Assembly (NCBI GenBank): GCA_964565715.1
Contig: CAZMGG010000046.1
Coordinates: 1 to 38,177, forward strand
Direction: 5' to 3'
Origin: CAZMGG01 sp964565715
Lineage (GTDB): Bacteria > Planctomycetota > UBA1135 > UBA2386
Length of the DNA: 38,177 nucleotides
How positions within the stretch are numbered: the first letter of the stretch is position 1; each line of letters opens with the position of its first letter. Both the position numbers and the translations under genes were made by a program. Shown in pieces: positions 15,729-23,466 of the stretch. The notes under the pieces were generated by a model. That model saw only the letters and a list, made by a program, of their open reading frames with translations. It had not been told where the DNA came from and did not search any database.

Positions 15729-16426
15729 CAGGGCTGGTCGTGGCGCGAGAGGAACTCGCTGATCGGGCCGGTCAGGAACCGGTAGGTGGCGTAGAGCTGC
15801 TCGCCCAGGGTCGGCAGGTTCTCGGTGGTGGTCGGTTGCGCGAAGCTGCCGGTGTTCTCGATCCAGACCGAGCGCGGATCCTGGTGCCAGGTCTCGATCC
15901 GCACGTGGTAGGTGTCGCGGTGCTCGTTGGTCTGCGGGAACTGCAGGCGCACGCCGGCCGAGTGCAGCGGCCGGCCGAAGGCATCCAGCGCCGAGCTGCC
16001 GCCGCCGAGGATGCGTTCGGTCAGGAACTCGCGGCTGTCCTTGCTGTGCCGCGGCGTGATCAGGCTGCGGACGATGAACTGCTGCGCCAGACTCACCGGG
16101 ATCGACAGGGACTGGAAGGCCGTCCGCGTCACGTTGACGATGCGGGTGGCGAAGTCCTCGATGGTGGTCGAGCGGAACTCCTCGCGCAGCACGATGCGGT
16201 CGGGCAGGAAGGTCACCGCCGAGACCTGGCCCGGCGTCTGCGGCAGGTTGATCAGGTGGATGCCGTCCTGGGCCACCTGGAAGTTCTGGTAGGCCAGGTT
16301 GGGCTGCCGGTAGAGCGTGTTGTGGATGCCCTGGACGGCGTCGGCGCGCAGGGCGGTGGGAGGATGGAGGATCTCGGCCTGGTAGGCGATCGTCCGGGGG
16401 TCGTATGCCATGGGTGGGGCGCTCAT
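15728..16426 (-). CDS. hypothetical protein, first gene of the 16426-12875 operon
   Basis: A soluble protein of 232 residues (ATG at 16426) or 227 (ATG at 16411); no Shine-Dalgarno sequence decides between them. Longer upstream frame is Arg/Pro/Ala-rich and excluded. The chain begins YDPRTIAYQAEILHPPTALR, followed by VQGIHNTLYRQPNLAYQNFQV, and has strand-like segments such as GIHLINLP and YHVRIETWHQDPRSVW. I do not recognise the family. It has no signal peptide, unlike the three downstream genes it is coupled to (TGATG overlap at 15726-15730). The 205 bases from 16427 to 16631 separate it from the divergent parvulin-like gene and must hold both promoters; no clear core elements are visible there. 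Confidence 0.7.
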   Translation of the reverse strand: MSAPPMAYDPRTIAYQAEILHPPTALRADAVQGIHNTLYRQPNLAYQNFQVAQDGIHLINLPQTPGQVSAVTFLPDRIVLREEFRSTTIEDFATRIVNVTRTAFQSLSIPVSLAQQFIVRSLITPRHSKDSREFLTERILGGGSSALDAFGRPLHSAGVRLQFPQTNEHRDTYHVRIETWHQDPRSVWIENTGSFAQPTTTENLPTLGEQLYATYRFLTGPISEFLSRHDQP

Positions 16427-16631
16427 GCTAGGAGGTGCCGCGGGCCGGCAGAAGGGGCCGGTTCGACCGCGGCGACCGCGGCGCCGGCGCCGACCAGCCG
16501 CCGGCGCGGCCGGACGTTCCCGTCGCGGGGCGCCTTCTGCCGACAAAGGGGAGGTTTCCCGACCGAACCTCGTTTCGCGGGGCCCTGCCGGTAAGCTCCT
16601 CCGCCCGGTTTTCCCTTTCCACGATTCCGCC

Positions 16632-18224
16632 ATGTTCCGGACCATCCCCCTCGCCGCCGTCGCGGCCGCATTCGCCCTCTCCGTCCTGCCCGCCCAGGGC
16701 GGCCCCACCGAGGCGGAGCTCAAGAAGTCGATCGATTCGCTGCGCGAGGCGGTGCTGCGCGGGCGCGAGTCCCTGCTGCGCAACGTGACGGTCAACGGCG
16801 TCGCGCTGGACCCGCGGATGGTGAAGCGCGAGGCGGTCTACCTGACCGGCGGCAAGCTGGTGGAGGCCAAGGTCGCCGACTTCTTCATCCTCGAGGAGCT
16901 GGAGAAGCAGATCGCCGCGGGCAAGAACCCGCAGGACTACGTCATCACCGACGACGACGTGATCAAGGAACTGGACGGCATGCGGGGCGAGTTCGAGATC
17001 AAGAACCCCGGCGTCGACTTCTGGGACGTGGTCCGCGCCCAGTACGGCCTGAGCAAGGAGACGTTCATCCAGCAGCGCAAGCAGGCGATGCTGTTCGATC
17101 GCGTGTTCTTCCCGGGCTCGCCGAAGGACTGGCCGCAGATCACCAAGGAGGCGATCATCGCCAACACCCAGGGGGCCGAGGGCGCCAAGTTCATCGAGCA
17201 GCTCGAGAAGGCCACCGAGGGCGTCGACGACAAGGGGCAGCCGAAGAAGCTGCCGGAATTCTGGGTCAACATGATGCGCCAGTTCGTGCAGAAGGGCCTG
17301 CGCAACTGGAGCGAGATCAAGTACGCGTCGCACGGCCTGCCGGCCGACCAGGTGATCAACGTCAACGGCCGCGTCTGGAGCACCGACGAGGCCTTCGAGT
17401 TCGTCAAGCAGGGCATCTACGTCCAGGATCTGGAGCGGGCGCTGACCGAGGTCTGCGTGCGTGAGGCCCTGCAGCAGGAGCTGGTCAAGAAGGGCGTCTA
17501 CGTCTCCGACGAGGAGTTCCAGAAGCGCTACGAGGAGTACCGCAAGCCCTACGACGACACGCCGTTCACCGTCGAGGTGATCGCCGTGCGCTTCAAGGGC
17601 TACCCGTGCCTGGAGGCCTTCCGCGCCCGCTGGCGCCTGATCACGTCGTTCCAGGACCTGATCAAGGACGAGATGAGCGACGAGCACCTGCAGGCCCACG
17701 CCGACAAGTACGCGGCGTTCTTCGCCGACGGCCAGGTCAGCATCGACATGATCCCGTTCCTGGCCCGCGACCCGAAGACGGGCTCCTGGGTGCCGGGCGG
17801 CATGGAGGCGGCCAAGGCCCGCGCCGACGCCGTGTTCGCCGACCTGGCGTCGGGCGAACTGACCTTCGACCAGGCCCTGGACACGAAGGGCGAGTTCTTC
17901 GCCAACGACGAGAACCATGGCCGGCTCGGCTTCAAGCCGCTCAACCAGGTGCGCCAGCAGTTCCGTGAGAGCGAGTTCACCCAGCTCCACGACGGCTACT
18001 CGATCACCAACTACCTGTTCTACGACGCCGAGGTCGGCAAGACCGTCGGCGTGCTGCCCGGCCCGGATGGCTGGTACATCGCCCGCGTCAATGCCCGCAC
18101 GCCGGCCCGGCGCAAGATCGACGTGAAGGTCGAGCGCGAGCGCGAGCTGGTGCGCGAGGACTACATCAACCAGCGCTTCCTCGAGTGGGGCAAGACCGTG
18201 CTGGCCGGCACCAAGGTCAAGTAG
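16632..18224 (+). CDS. exported parvulin/SurA-like peptidyl-prolyl isomerase or chaperone
   Basis: A 530-residue exported protein: signal peptide residues 1-22 (ending LPAQ), then a long helical region like the N-terminal chaperone core of SurA (ITDDDVIKELDGMRGEFE, LSKETFIQQRKQAMLFDR). The C-terminal third resembles a parvulin domain: AKARADAVFADLASGELTFDQALD (the 'A..il..l..G..F..la' helix), then GRLGFKPLNQVRQQF, then VGVLPGPDGWYIARVNARTPAR. Typical parvulin catalytic residues cannot be confirmed by eye. The ATG at 16632 is chosen because the upstream frame is low-complexity and the signal peptide begins there. It is probably a periplasmic folding factor for outer-membrane proteins. Confidence 0.8.
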   Translation: MFRTIPLAAVAAAFALSVLPAQGGPTEAELKKSIDSLREAVLRGRESLLRNVTVNGVALDPRMVKREAVYLTGGKLVEAKVADFFILEELEKQIAAGKNPQDYVITDDDVIKELDGMRGEFEIKNPGVDFWDVVRAQYGLSKETFIQQRKQAMLFDRVFFPGSPKDWPQITKEAIIANTQGAEGAKFIEQLEKATEGVDDKGQPKKLPEFWVNMMRQFVQKGLRNWSEIKYASHGLPADQVINVNGRVWSTDEAFEFVKQGIYVQDLERALTEVCVREALQQELVKKGVYVSDEEFQKRYEEYRKPYDDTPFTVEVIAVRFKGYPCLEAFRARWRLITSFQDLIKDEMSDEHLQAHADKYAAFFADGQVSIDMIPFLARDPKTGSWVPGGMEAAKARADAVFADLASGELTFDQALDTKGEFFANDENHGRLGFKPLNQVRQQFRESEFTQLHDGYSITNYLFYDAEVGKTVGVLPGPDGWYIARVNARTPARRKIDVKVERERELVREDYINQRFLEWGKTVLAGTKVK

Positions 18225-18255
18225 CCGGTCGGGGCGCCCGGTCACGGGGCCGATC

Positions 18256-18297
18256 ACCGGATCGCGCGGGTGCAACGGTGCGCCGGCGCGATCCGGT
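18256..18297 (+). terminator. strong hairpin between the parvulin-like and ABC exporter genes
   Basis: A perfect 12-bp inverted repeat, ACCGGATCGCGC (18256-18267) with GCGCGATCCGGT (18286-18297), has an 18-base loop. It lies 32 bases after one stop and ends 27 bases before the GTG of the next gene. There is no T tract. It may be a terminator, or a leader structure of the ABC exporter gene. Confidence 0.45.
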
Positions 18298-18323
18298 TGC
18301 CATAATCCGGCGCGGTACCCACG

Positions 18324-20216
18324 GTGAGCGACGCGCAGAGACCGCCTGTCACCTTCGCCACGCTGCTGCGCCGCATCTGGCTGGCGATCCTGGCGCACAA
18401 GGCCCTGGTGGCCAGCGTGATCGTGCTGGGCGCCCTGGAGGCGGTGTTCAGCAAGCTGCCCCTGGTGCTGGTGAAGCCCCTGATGTTCGTGCTGGGGGGC
18501 GGCGGCGCCGGTGACGGCGCCCTGGCGCCGGGCCAGCAGGGGCCGCCCACCGCCGACGCGCAGGCCGACTCCTTCAACCGCTGGTTCCAGGACCTGGCCG
18601 ACCGCTGGGCCGCCGGCCTCGGCATCGGCTTCACGGGCGACACCGGGCCGGCGATGAACGCCGTGCTGGCCTGCGCCGTGATCGCCGTCTTCTGCGGCCT
18701 GGTGGGCGGGCTCTGCATCTACGGCGTGCAGATCGTGTCGCGCTACTTCGCCATCAAGATGGTGGCGGACCTGCGCTGCGAGGTGGCCCGCCACATCCTG
18801 GCCCTGCCGCTGCGCTTCTTCGGCAGCCGCCGGATGGGCGACCTGATGTCGAAGCTGACCAACGACGCGCAGGTGCTGCAGCGTTCGTTCGAGCTGGCCT
18901 GCGACAACATCGTGGTCGATCCCCTGATGATCGCCGGCAACATCGCCATCCTGGCCTGGTTCGTGCCCGAGGCCATCGTCGTGCTCTGCCTGATGGTGCC
19001 GGCCATGGCGATCCCCCTCTACCGGCAGGGCCGGCGCGTCCGCAAGCGCAGCCACCAGAGCCTGCAGGCGATGGGCGACGCCACCGAGTCGATGAACCAG
19101 ATCCTGTCCGGGATCCGCACGGTCAAGGCCTTCCAGCTCGAACAGCAGCGCCTCGCCGAGTTCGACCAGAACAACCGCAACTTCCTCAGCCGCACCATGC
19201 GCATGCTGCGGGCCAAGGCCCGCTCCATGGCGCAGACCTTCGTCGCCTACCAGTTCGGCTTCGCCGCGCTGTTGCTGATGCTGGGCTGGGTGGTGCTGGT
19301 GCACGGCAGCCTCGGCTTCGACGACGTCGCCCTGGTGATCGCACCGCTCACCACCACCTACCAGCACGTCAAGCGCCTGACCCGCTCGTTCAACACCCTG
19401 ATGGAGTCGGTCGGCGCCCTGGAGGGCATCGAGGCGATCCTCGGCCAGGACGTCGACGCCGCCGGCCGGCCCGGCGAGCCGATGGCCGACGTGCGCGGCG
19501 AGGTCGAACTGCAGGACGTGCACTTCGGCTACGGCGACACGCCGGTGCTGCAGGGCATCAGCCTGAAGGTGGCGCCGGGCCAGACCGTGGCCCTGGTCGG
19601 CCCGTCGGGCGGCGGCAAGTCGACGACCTTCGACCTGCTGATGCGCTTCCACGACCCCGAACGGGGCCGGATCCTGATCGACGGCCGCGACCTGCGTTCC
19701 ATCGACCTGCGCGACTTCCGGCGCCACATCGCCGTGGTCTCGCAGTCGCCCTTCCTGTTCAACACGACGATCCGCGAGAACATCGCCTACGGCAAGCCGG
19801 GCGCCACCGACGCCGAGATCGAGGCCGCGGCCCGCGCGGCCAGGGCCCACGACTTCATCATGGCCCAGCCGCAGGGCTACGACACCGTGGCGGGCGAGCG
19901 CGGCAGCAACCTGTCCGGCGGGCAGATGCAGCGCATCACCATCGCCCGGGCGATCGTGCGCGATCCGGCGCTGCTGTTCCTCGACGAGGCCACCTCGGCG
20001 CTCGACAGCCAGATCGAGGAGCAGGTGCAGCAGGCGCTGGACACCCTGCGCAAGGGCCGCACCTCGTTCGTGATCGCCCATCGCCTGTCGACGATCACCT
20101 CGGCGGACCTGATCGTGGTGCTGGACCAGGGCCGCATCGTCGAGATGGGCAGCCACGACGAACTGGTGGCCCGCGGCGGGGTGTACCGGCGGATGCGGGA
20201 CCTGCAGACGACCTGA
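18324..20216 (+). CDS. ABC exporter, MsbA-like (fused membrane and ATPase domains)
   Basis: A 630-residue half-transporter that would work as a homodimer in the inner membrane, flipping lipid A-like lipids or exporting another hydrophobic substrate. The transmembrane domain spans residues about 15-350. A Gly/Ala/Gln-rich loop of about 50 residues between the first two membrane segments is longer than in E. coli MsbA. The nucleotide-binding domain has Walker A GPSGGGKST (about 426-434), a Q-loop (VVSQSPFLFNTTIRENIAYG), the signature NLSGGQMQR, Walker B LLFLDEATSALDS (D554) and the switch histidine in VIAHRLSTI. The start is a GTG at 18324. MsbA is the best guess on family shape; the cargo is not shown by the sequence. 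Confidence 0.92.
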   Translation: MSDAQRPPVTFATLLRRIWLAILAHKALVASVIVLGALEAVFSKLPLVLVKPLMFVLGGGGAGDGALAPGQQGPPTADAQADSFNRWFQDLADRWAAGLGIGFTGDTGPAMNAVLACAVIAVFCGLVGGLCIYGVQIVSRYFAIKMVADLRCEVARHILALPLRFFGSRRMGDLMSKLTNDAQVLQRSFELACDNIVVDPLMIAGNIAILAWFVPEAIVVLCLMVPAMAIPLYRQGRRVRKRSHQSLQAMGDATESMNQILSGIRTVKAFQLEQQRLAEFDQNNRNFLSRTMRMLRAKARSMAQTFVAYQFGFAALLLMLGWVVLVHGSLGFDDVALVIAPLTTTYQHVKRLTRSFNTLMESVGALEGIEAILGQDVDAAGRPGEPMADVRGEVELQDVHFGYGDTPVLQGISLKVAPGQTVALVGPSGGGKSTTFDLLMRFHDPERGRILIDGRDLRSIDLRDFRRHIAVVSQSPFLFNTTIRENIAYGKPGATDAEIEAAARAARAHDFIMAQPQGYDTVAGERGSNLSGGQMQRITIARAIVRDPALLFLDEATSALDSQIEEQVQQALDTLRKGRTSFVIAHRLSTITSADLIVVLDQGRIVEMGSHDELVARGGVYRRMRDLQTT

Positions 20217-20240
20217 AACCGCCGGCGGCGTCGAGACCGG

Positions 20241-20275
20241 TTGTTGGGGCCGCGGCAGTTCCTGGCGGATGGGCT
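20241..20275 (+). promoter_or_regulatory. promoter-like element, copy A
   Basis: TGTTGGGG (20242-20249), 12 bases, then CTGGCGGATG (20262-20271). It lies 25 bases after the ABC exporter stop and 31 bases before the ATG of the next gene. It matches copy B at 22981 in 30 of 35 bases and copy C at 22196 in both blocks at the same spacing. Read as TTGGGG-N16-CGGATG it has the 16-17 base spacing usual for extracytoplasmic-function sigma factor promoters. Confidence 0.65.
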
Positions 20276-20302
20276 CTCGTCCCCATCCCGTAGGAGCAAG
20301 CC

Positions 20303-20839
20303 ATGAAGATCCTGCATCCCGTTCGCTTCGCCCTGTTGGCCGCGGCGCTCGCCGGCCCCGCGACCATCCCCGTCACCCCGGAGGTTCCGGTGGCCGCGGT
20401 GGTCGCACCGGCCGACCAGGACCAGGGGCGCTGGTGGCCGTCCGCGGCCGACGCCGTGCCCACCGCCGTGCCGGCGATGGCGCCGCTGGCGCTCGCCGAC
20501 GAGCCGGCCTGGCGGCTGCGCGAACCCGACAGCGGCCAGTGGCAGATCGTGTCCCGCTGGTGGACGCCCTGGCTGCTGACGTCGTTCGGCCTCTGCACCC
20601 TGGTGCTGATCCTCGCGGTCAGCTTCTGGACGCCGCCCGGGCCCAGCATCCTCGGTGCCGTCGGGCTGGCCGTGCGCACCTGGCTGGCCCACGCGCTCGG
20701 CGTCCACGGCGTGCCGGCGGAAGCCTGGCGCCTGCCGACGCCCAAGCGCCTGCTGGTCCTGATCATCGTCGCCGGCTGGGTCTTCGCCGGCCTGGTGGTG
20801 GCGCACGTCGCCGTGCAGGCCGCCGCCCAGCCGTTCTAG
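20303..20839 (+). CDS. small membrane protein downstream of promoter-like copy A
   Basis: A 178-residue protein without a recognised family. An N-terminal signal-like segment (residues 5-24) is followed by an Ala/Pro/Val-rich extracytoplasmic part with several Trp (RWWPS, EPAWRLREP). Two clear membrane segments follow: one after SRWWTPW (LLTSFGLCTLVLILAVSFW) and one near the C-terminus (LLVLIIVAGWVFAGLVVAHV). The ATG is supported by AGGAG at 20292-20296, six bases upstream. Because copy A of the repeated promoter-like element lies directly in front, the gene probably has its own regulated promoter rather than belonging to the ABC exporter operon. A role in envelope stress sensing is possible but is inference. 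Confidence 0.75.
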   Translation: MKILHPVRFALLAAALAGPATIPVTPEVPVAAVVAPADQDQGRWWPSAADAVPTAVPAMAPLALADEPAWRLREPDSGQWQIVSRWWTPWLLTSFGLCTLVLILAVSFWTPPGPSILGAVGLAVRTWLAHALGVHGVPAEAWRLPTPKRLLVLIIVAGWVFAGLVVAHVAVQAAAQPF

Positions 20840-20863
20840 CCCGGATCGAAGGGCGTCGGCCGG

Positions 20864-21955
20864 CTACTTCGACCTGGCGAAGAAGTCGGCCGGCAGCTCC
20901 GGGTCGCATTCGACCAGGTCGTAGCTGCGCGGCTCGCCGGCCTGGCCACCCACGGTCACCATCGTCGTGTGGGCGATCCGGATGCCGTCGACCGGCTTGA
21001 AGTCGCGGTAGCTGACGGTGATCTCGGTGAAGGTCAGGTCGCTGCCGCGGCCCCGGGATCGCTGCCGCACGACGTCGCCGCCGTCGCGCGCCACCGCCAG
21101 CTCGCAGCGGACCTCGCCGCAGGCCACCGTGACCAGGTCGCAGCGGACCCCGTCGATCTCCTCGCCGCCGACCAGCGCCGCCTGGAAGCCCGGCGCGTCG
21201 AGTTGCCGCAGCAGCAGCACGGGGTGCGCCAGCGACTGCTGCCGCAGCTCGGTGAGGCCGGTGGCATGCAGGGGATCGGGCACGCCGCCGTTGCTGATGG
21301 TGAAGCCCTCGCCGGCGTTGCCCACCGTCACCGACCGCCAGTCGCCCCAGGACCGGTCGAGCCGGACGTCCAGCGGCAGCCGCACCGTGCGGCACCATGT
21401 GTCGATGCGCTCACCGTCGTCGGTCTTGGTGGTCGTGCGCCGCGCGAAGCGCAGGCCCTGCAGCTTCGCCACCCGGTCCGGCGTGCCCAGCGCGGCCGCC
21501 GCCCGGACCAGCGCGTCCCGGCCCTTCTGCACCATGGTGGCGTCGGTCGGCATCTCGGGCGGAGCCGGCGGCACGAACTTCTCCGGCGCCTTGCGGAACG
21601 CGTCGCGGCACGCCTCCGACGCGAACAGGTAGATCCGGCCGTCGTGCACCAGCCACCGGTCCGGCGCGCCGCGGCCGCTGAGCGGTCCCATCCGGCCGCA
21701 GCCGCCGCCGAACTGCACCCCGTAACGCTCCGGGTCGGCGAGGAAGCGCTCGCGGTTGGCCTCGTTGGCGAAGTGATAGCGGTAGAGGAAGTGGTCGGTG
21801 CTGAGCTCCGGCTTGCCCTGGATCTCCTCGCCCTGGCCCAGCGCGACCGGATCGAGGCCCTTGGCCACCAGCATCGGCATCTGCGCCGGCAGCGCGGCGG
21901 TGGCGAACAGCAGGGCGGGAACGAGGGCGGTGAAGGGATGGGTGGGGACTCGCAT
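20864..21955 (-). CDS. exported YHS-domain protein with LolA/outer-membrane-sorting-like C-terminal half
   Basis: A 363-residue exported protein (signal peptide 1-25, ending LPAQ). Residues about 30-85 look like a YHS domain: GLDPVALGQGEEIQGKPEL, then YRYHFANEANRERFLADPERYGVQFGGGC. Residues about 95-125 repeat the theme (HDGRIYLFASEACRDAFRKAPEKFV). YHS domains are often linked to metal binding, and C-containing GGGCGR would suit that. The second half is a beta-rich region with a conserved-looking pattern (VSYRDFKPVDGIRIAHTTMV) of the kind seen in proteins that share the outer-membrane lipoprotein-sorting fold; this is a loose resemblance. The upstream frame continues to 22315, but the ATG at 21955 opens the signal peptide. 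It is convergent with the small membrane protein gene (24-base gap). Confidence 0.75.
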   Translation of the reverse strand: MRVPTHPFTALVPALLFATAALPAQMPMLVAKGLDPVALGQGEEIQGKPELSTDHFLYRYHFANEANRERFLADPERYGVQFGGGCGRMGPLSGRGAPDRWLVHDGRIYLFASEACRDAFRKAPEKFVPPAPPEMPTDATMVQKGRDALVRAAAALGTPDRVAKLQGLRFARRTTTKTDDGERIDTWCRTVRLPLDVRLDRSWGDWRSVTVGNAGEGFTISNGGVPDPLHATGLTELRQQSLAHPVLLLRQLDAPGFQAALVGGEEIDGVRCDLVTVACGEVRCELAVARDGGDVVRQRSRGRGSDLTFTEITVSYRDFKPVDGIRIAHTTMVTVGGQAGEPRSYDLVECDPELPADFFARSK

Positions 21956-22278
21956 GGCGTTGGCAGGCTTGGAGTTCGAGGCGTGAGCGACGGTGATTCT
22001 AGGGATTGCGAGTCGGTGGCCGGCCGCGAATTCCGTCGCCGCGTTCGCCGACGGCGCGGGCCCGAGCGTAGCTGCTCCCGTCCCGCACCGATGGCGACCG
22101 TTCCCCGGTGGTCGTGCTGGTCTTGTCCGCGTCGGCCCTGACGGATCGGCAAGCTGGCTGCCGGGTTGTGGAAGCCGTCGGTTTTCTCCGCCGGCGTGTT
22201 GGGGTCGGCCCCACGGCTGGCGGATGTCCCTGCAAAGGCAGTGGCGTCGCCCCGCGCCATCTGCCGGGCTGGTGTCCC
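21956..22278. other. divergent control region of the YHS protein and sigma factor genes
   Basis: This 323-base region has no gene that I can support. It carries copy C of the promoter-like element facing the sigma factor gene. On the other side lies the unseen promoter of the minus-strand gene. Frames that cross it are extensions of the flanking genes with low-complexity composition. Confidence 0.6.
22196..22230 (+). promoter_or_regulatory. promoter-like element, copy C (sigma factor gene)
   Basis: TGTTGGGG (22197-22204), 12 bases, then CTGGCGGATG (22217-22226), the same two blocks and spacing as copies A and B; the middle 12 bases differ. It ends 52 bases before the sigma factor ATG. If it is a promoter, the sigma gene is in its own regulon. 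Confidence 0.6.
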
Positions 22279-22860
22279 ATGCACGAGTCCCCACGCTCTC
22301 TGCTCGACGAACCACTGGTCCTCGCGATGTTTCGGGAGGACGGTCTCGCCAACACCGACTACGGGAATGTCTTCTGGGCTGCGTCCCGTCAGCACTGCTT
22401 GCGTGTAGCCCTGGGGAAGGGCTTGAAGCTCGAGGATGCGGAGGATGTGGCCAACGACGCGTTGGTCCTGCTGCTTTGCACCGGCATGCGCCGGTGCAAC
22501 GAGCTGCCTGCCTGGATCATCCTCTCCCGTCTGGTGTTGGATCTGGTGGCCAACCAGCGCCGGATGGCGGAGGCCATCAAGCGCGGAGGGGGGATGGTGG
22601 TGCACAGCATCGACGAGTTCGACGAGCTGCGTGCTACGCAGGAGTCGGATGTGGTCGAGATCAACGACATGAACGGTCGACTGCACGCCGCACTGGCCAA
22701 GCTCAGTGATCGCGATGAGCTCCTGGTGCGGCTCCGTTGGTTCGAGGAGATGAGCCTCGCTGACATCGCGCAGGAGGCCGGATACGCCTCCGCCGATGTC
22801 GTCCAGGTGACCTTGTCGCGCGCCCTGGACAAGTTGCGCCGACACCTGCTGGTGGCCTGA
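22279..22860 (+). CDS. RNA polymerase sigma factor, ECF-like
   Basis: A compact 193-residue sigma-70 family protein. Region 2 is visible as YGNVFWAASRQHCLRVALGK then LKLEDAEDVANDALVLLL, and the linker has WIILSRLVLDLVANQRR. Region 4 is the helix-turn-helix in LSDRDELLVRLRWFEEMSLADIAQEAG, then SADVVQVTLSRALDKLRRHLL. Regions 1 and 3 are absent, as expected for the ECF/SigJ-like class. An ATG at 22279 is used because the frame upstream would start before the presumed promoter (copy C). No anti-sigma factor with a recognisable zinc-binding domain is next to it; the small membrane proteins of the same neighbourhood are possible regulators. A strong hairpin follows its stop. Confidence 0.85.
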   Translation: MHESPRSLLDEPLVLAMFREDGLANTDYGNVFWAASRQHCLRVALGKGLKLEDAEDVANDALVLLLCTGMRRCNELPAWIILSRLVLDLVANQRRMAEAIKRGGGMVVHSIDEFDELRATQESDVVEINDMNGRLHAALAKLSDRDELLVRLRWFEEMSLADIAQEAGYASADVVQVTLSRALDKLRRHLLVA

Positions 22861-22883
22861 GCGAACGGAAGCCGCGCTCTCGG

Positions 22884-22907
22884 CGCCGCCGCCGCAAGGC
22901 GGCGGTG
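22884..22907 (+). terminator. GC-rich hairpin with GCAA tetraloop after the sigma gene
   Basis: CCGCCGCC (22886-22893) pairs perfectly with GGCGGCGG (22898-22905) around a GCAA loop; two more pairs (one wobble) extend it to ten. It begins 23 bases after the sigma factor stop and lies upstream of copy B. No T run follows, but stem strength and position suit a terminator. Confidence 0.55.
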
Positions 22908-22980
22908 GCATGTACGGAGTCGACGGAAGCAGGGAGCAGGTGTCGGGCCGGGCGGGGAACGTGCAGTTCCGTGCGCCGAT

Positions 22981-23015
22981 TTGTTGGGGTCGCCGACCTT
23001 CCTGGCGGATGGGCC
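22981..23015 (+). promoter_or_regulatory. promoter-like element, copy B
   Basis: TGTTGGGG (22982-22989), 12 bases, CTGGCGGATG (23002-23011), nearly identical to copy A over 35 bases. It lies downstream of the sigma gene hairpin and 53 bases before the ATG of a small membrane protein gene. A 16-base palindrome lies between it and that ATG. Confidence 0.65.
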
Positions 23016-23023
23016 TGCACAGC

Positions 23024-23039
23024 GCGATCGATCGATCGC
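23024..23039. repeat. 16-base perfect palindrome in the leader of the 23065 gene
   Basis: GCGATCGATCGATCGC reads the same on both strands. It starts 12 bases after the end of promoter-like copy B and ends 25 bases before the ATG. It could be an operator or a small leader hairpin; a chance run of GATC-type repeats is also possible. Confidence 0.4.
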
Positions 23040-23064
23040 ACATTCCCACACAAGGAGTCACAGC

Positions 23065-23466
23065 ATGCACGCCGTCATCCCGTCGTCCGTCACCGCCCAC
23101 CGTCGTTGGTGGGCCTTCGTCGTGTTCCTCGCCTCGATCCTCGCGCCGACCGTCTGGGCCATCGCACTCTGGCTCTGGCTGCAACCAGTCGGCGTCGTCG
23201 TCGCCGGGACTGCGGCCGGCGCCGCCACGCTTGCCGCTGTCGTCTGGCTGTGGCTGCGCCCGTGGGCCACCGGCGCGTGCGAGCTGCTGATCGCCCTGCT
23301 CGCCGCGGGCGCCCTTCGTGCGTGGAGCGGCTGGCTGTGGGGTGATGCGAACTGGGCGGCCGCCGGTTGGCCGATCGCCTGGCTGGTCACGATGGGCGTG
23401 GCCTGGTGGGTGCGCGGCTGGGCCAGGAACTGGCTGCCGCTTGTCCACGGTCCGGAGTCCCGCTAG
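23065..23466 (+). CDS. small tryptophan-rich membrane protein downstream of promoter-like copy B
   Basis: A 133-residue protein with about four membrane segments: after HRRWWAF (VVFLASILAPTVWAIALWLW), VGVVVAGTAAGAATLAAVVW, ACELLIALLAAGALRAW and WPIAWLVTMGVAWWV. It has 16 or so Trp residues, very unusual for this length. The Shine-Dalgarno sequence AAGGAG (23052-23057) is seven bases from the ATG. I recognise no family. Like the 178-residue protein at 20303 it is a small Trp-rich membrane protein behind the same promoter-like element, so the two may act in the same response. Confidence 0.8.
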   Translation: MHAVIPSSVTAHRRWWAFVVFLASILAPTVWAIALWLWLQPVGVVVAGTAAGAATLAAVVWLWLRPWATGACELLIALLAAGALRAWSGWLWGDANWAAAGWPIAWLVTMGVAWWVRGWARNWLPLVHGPESR

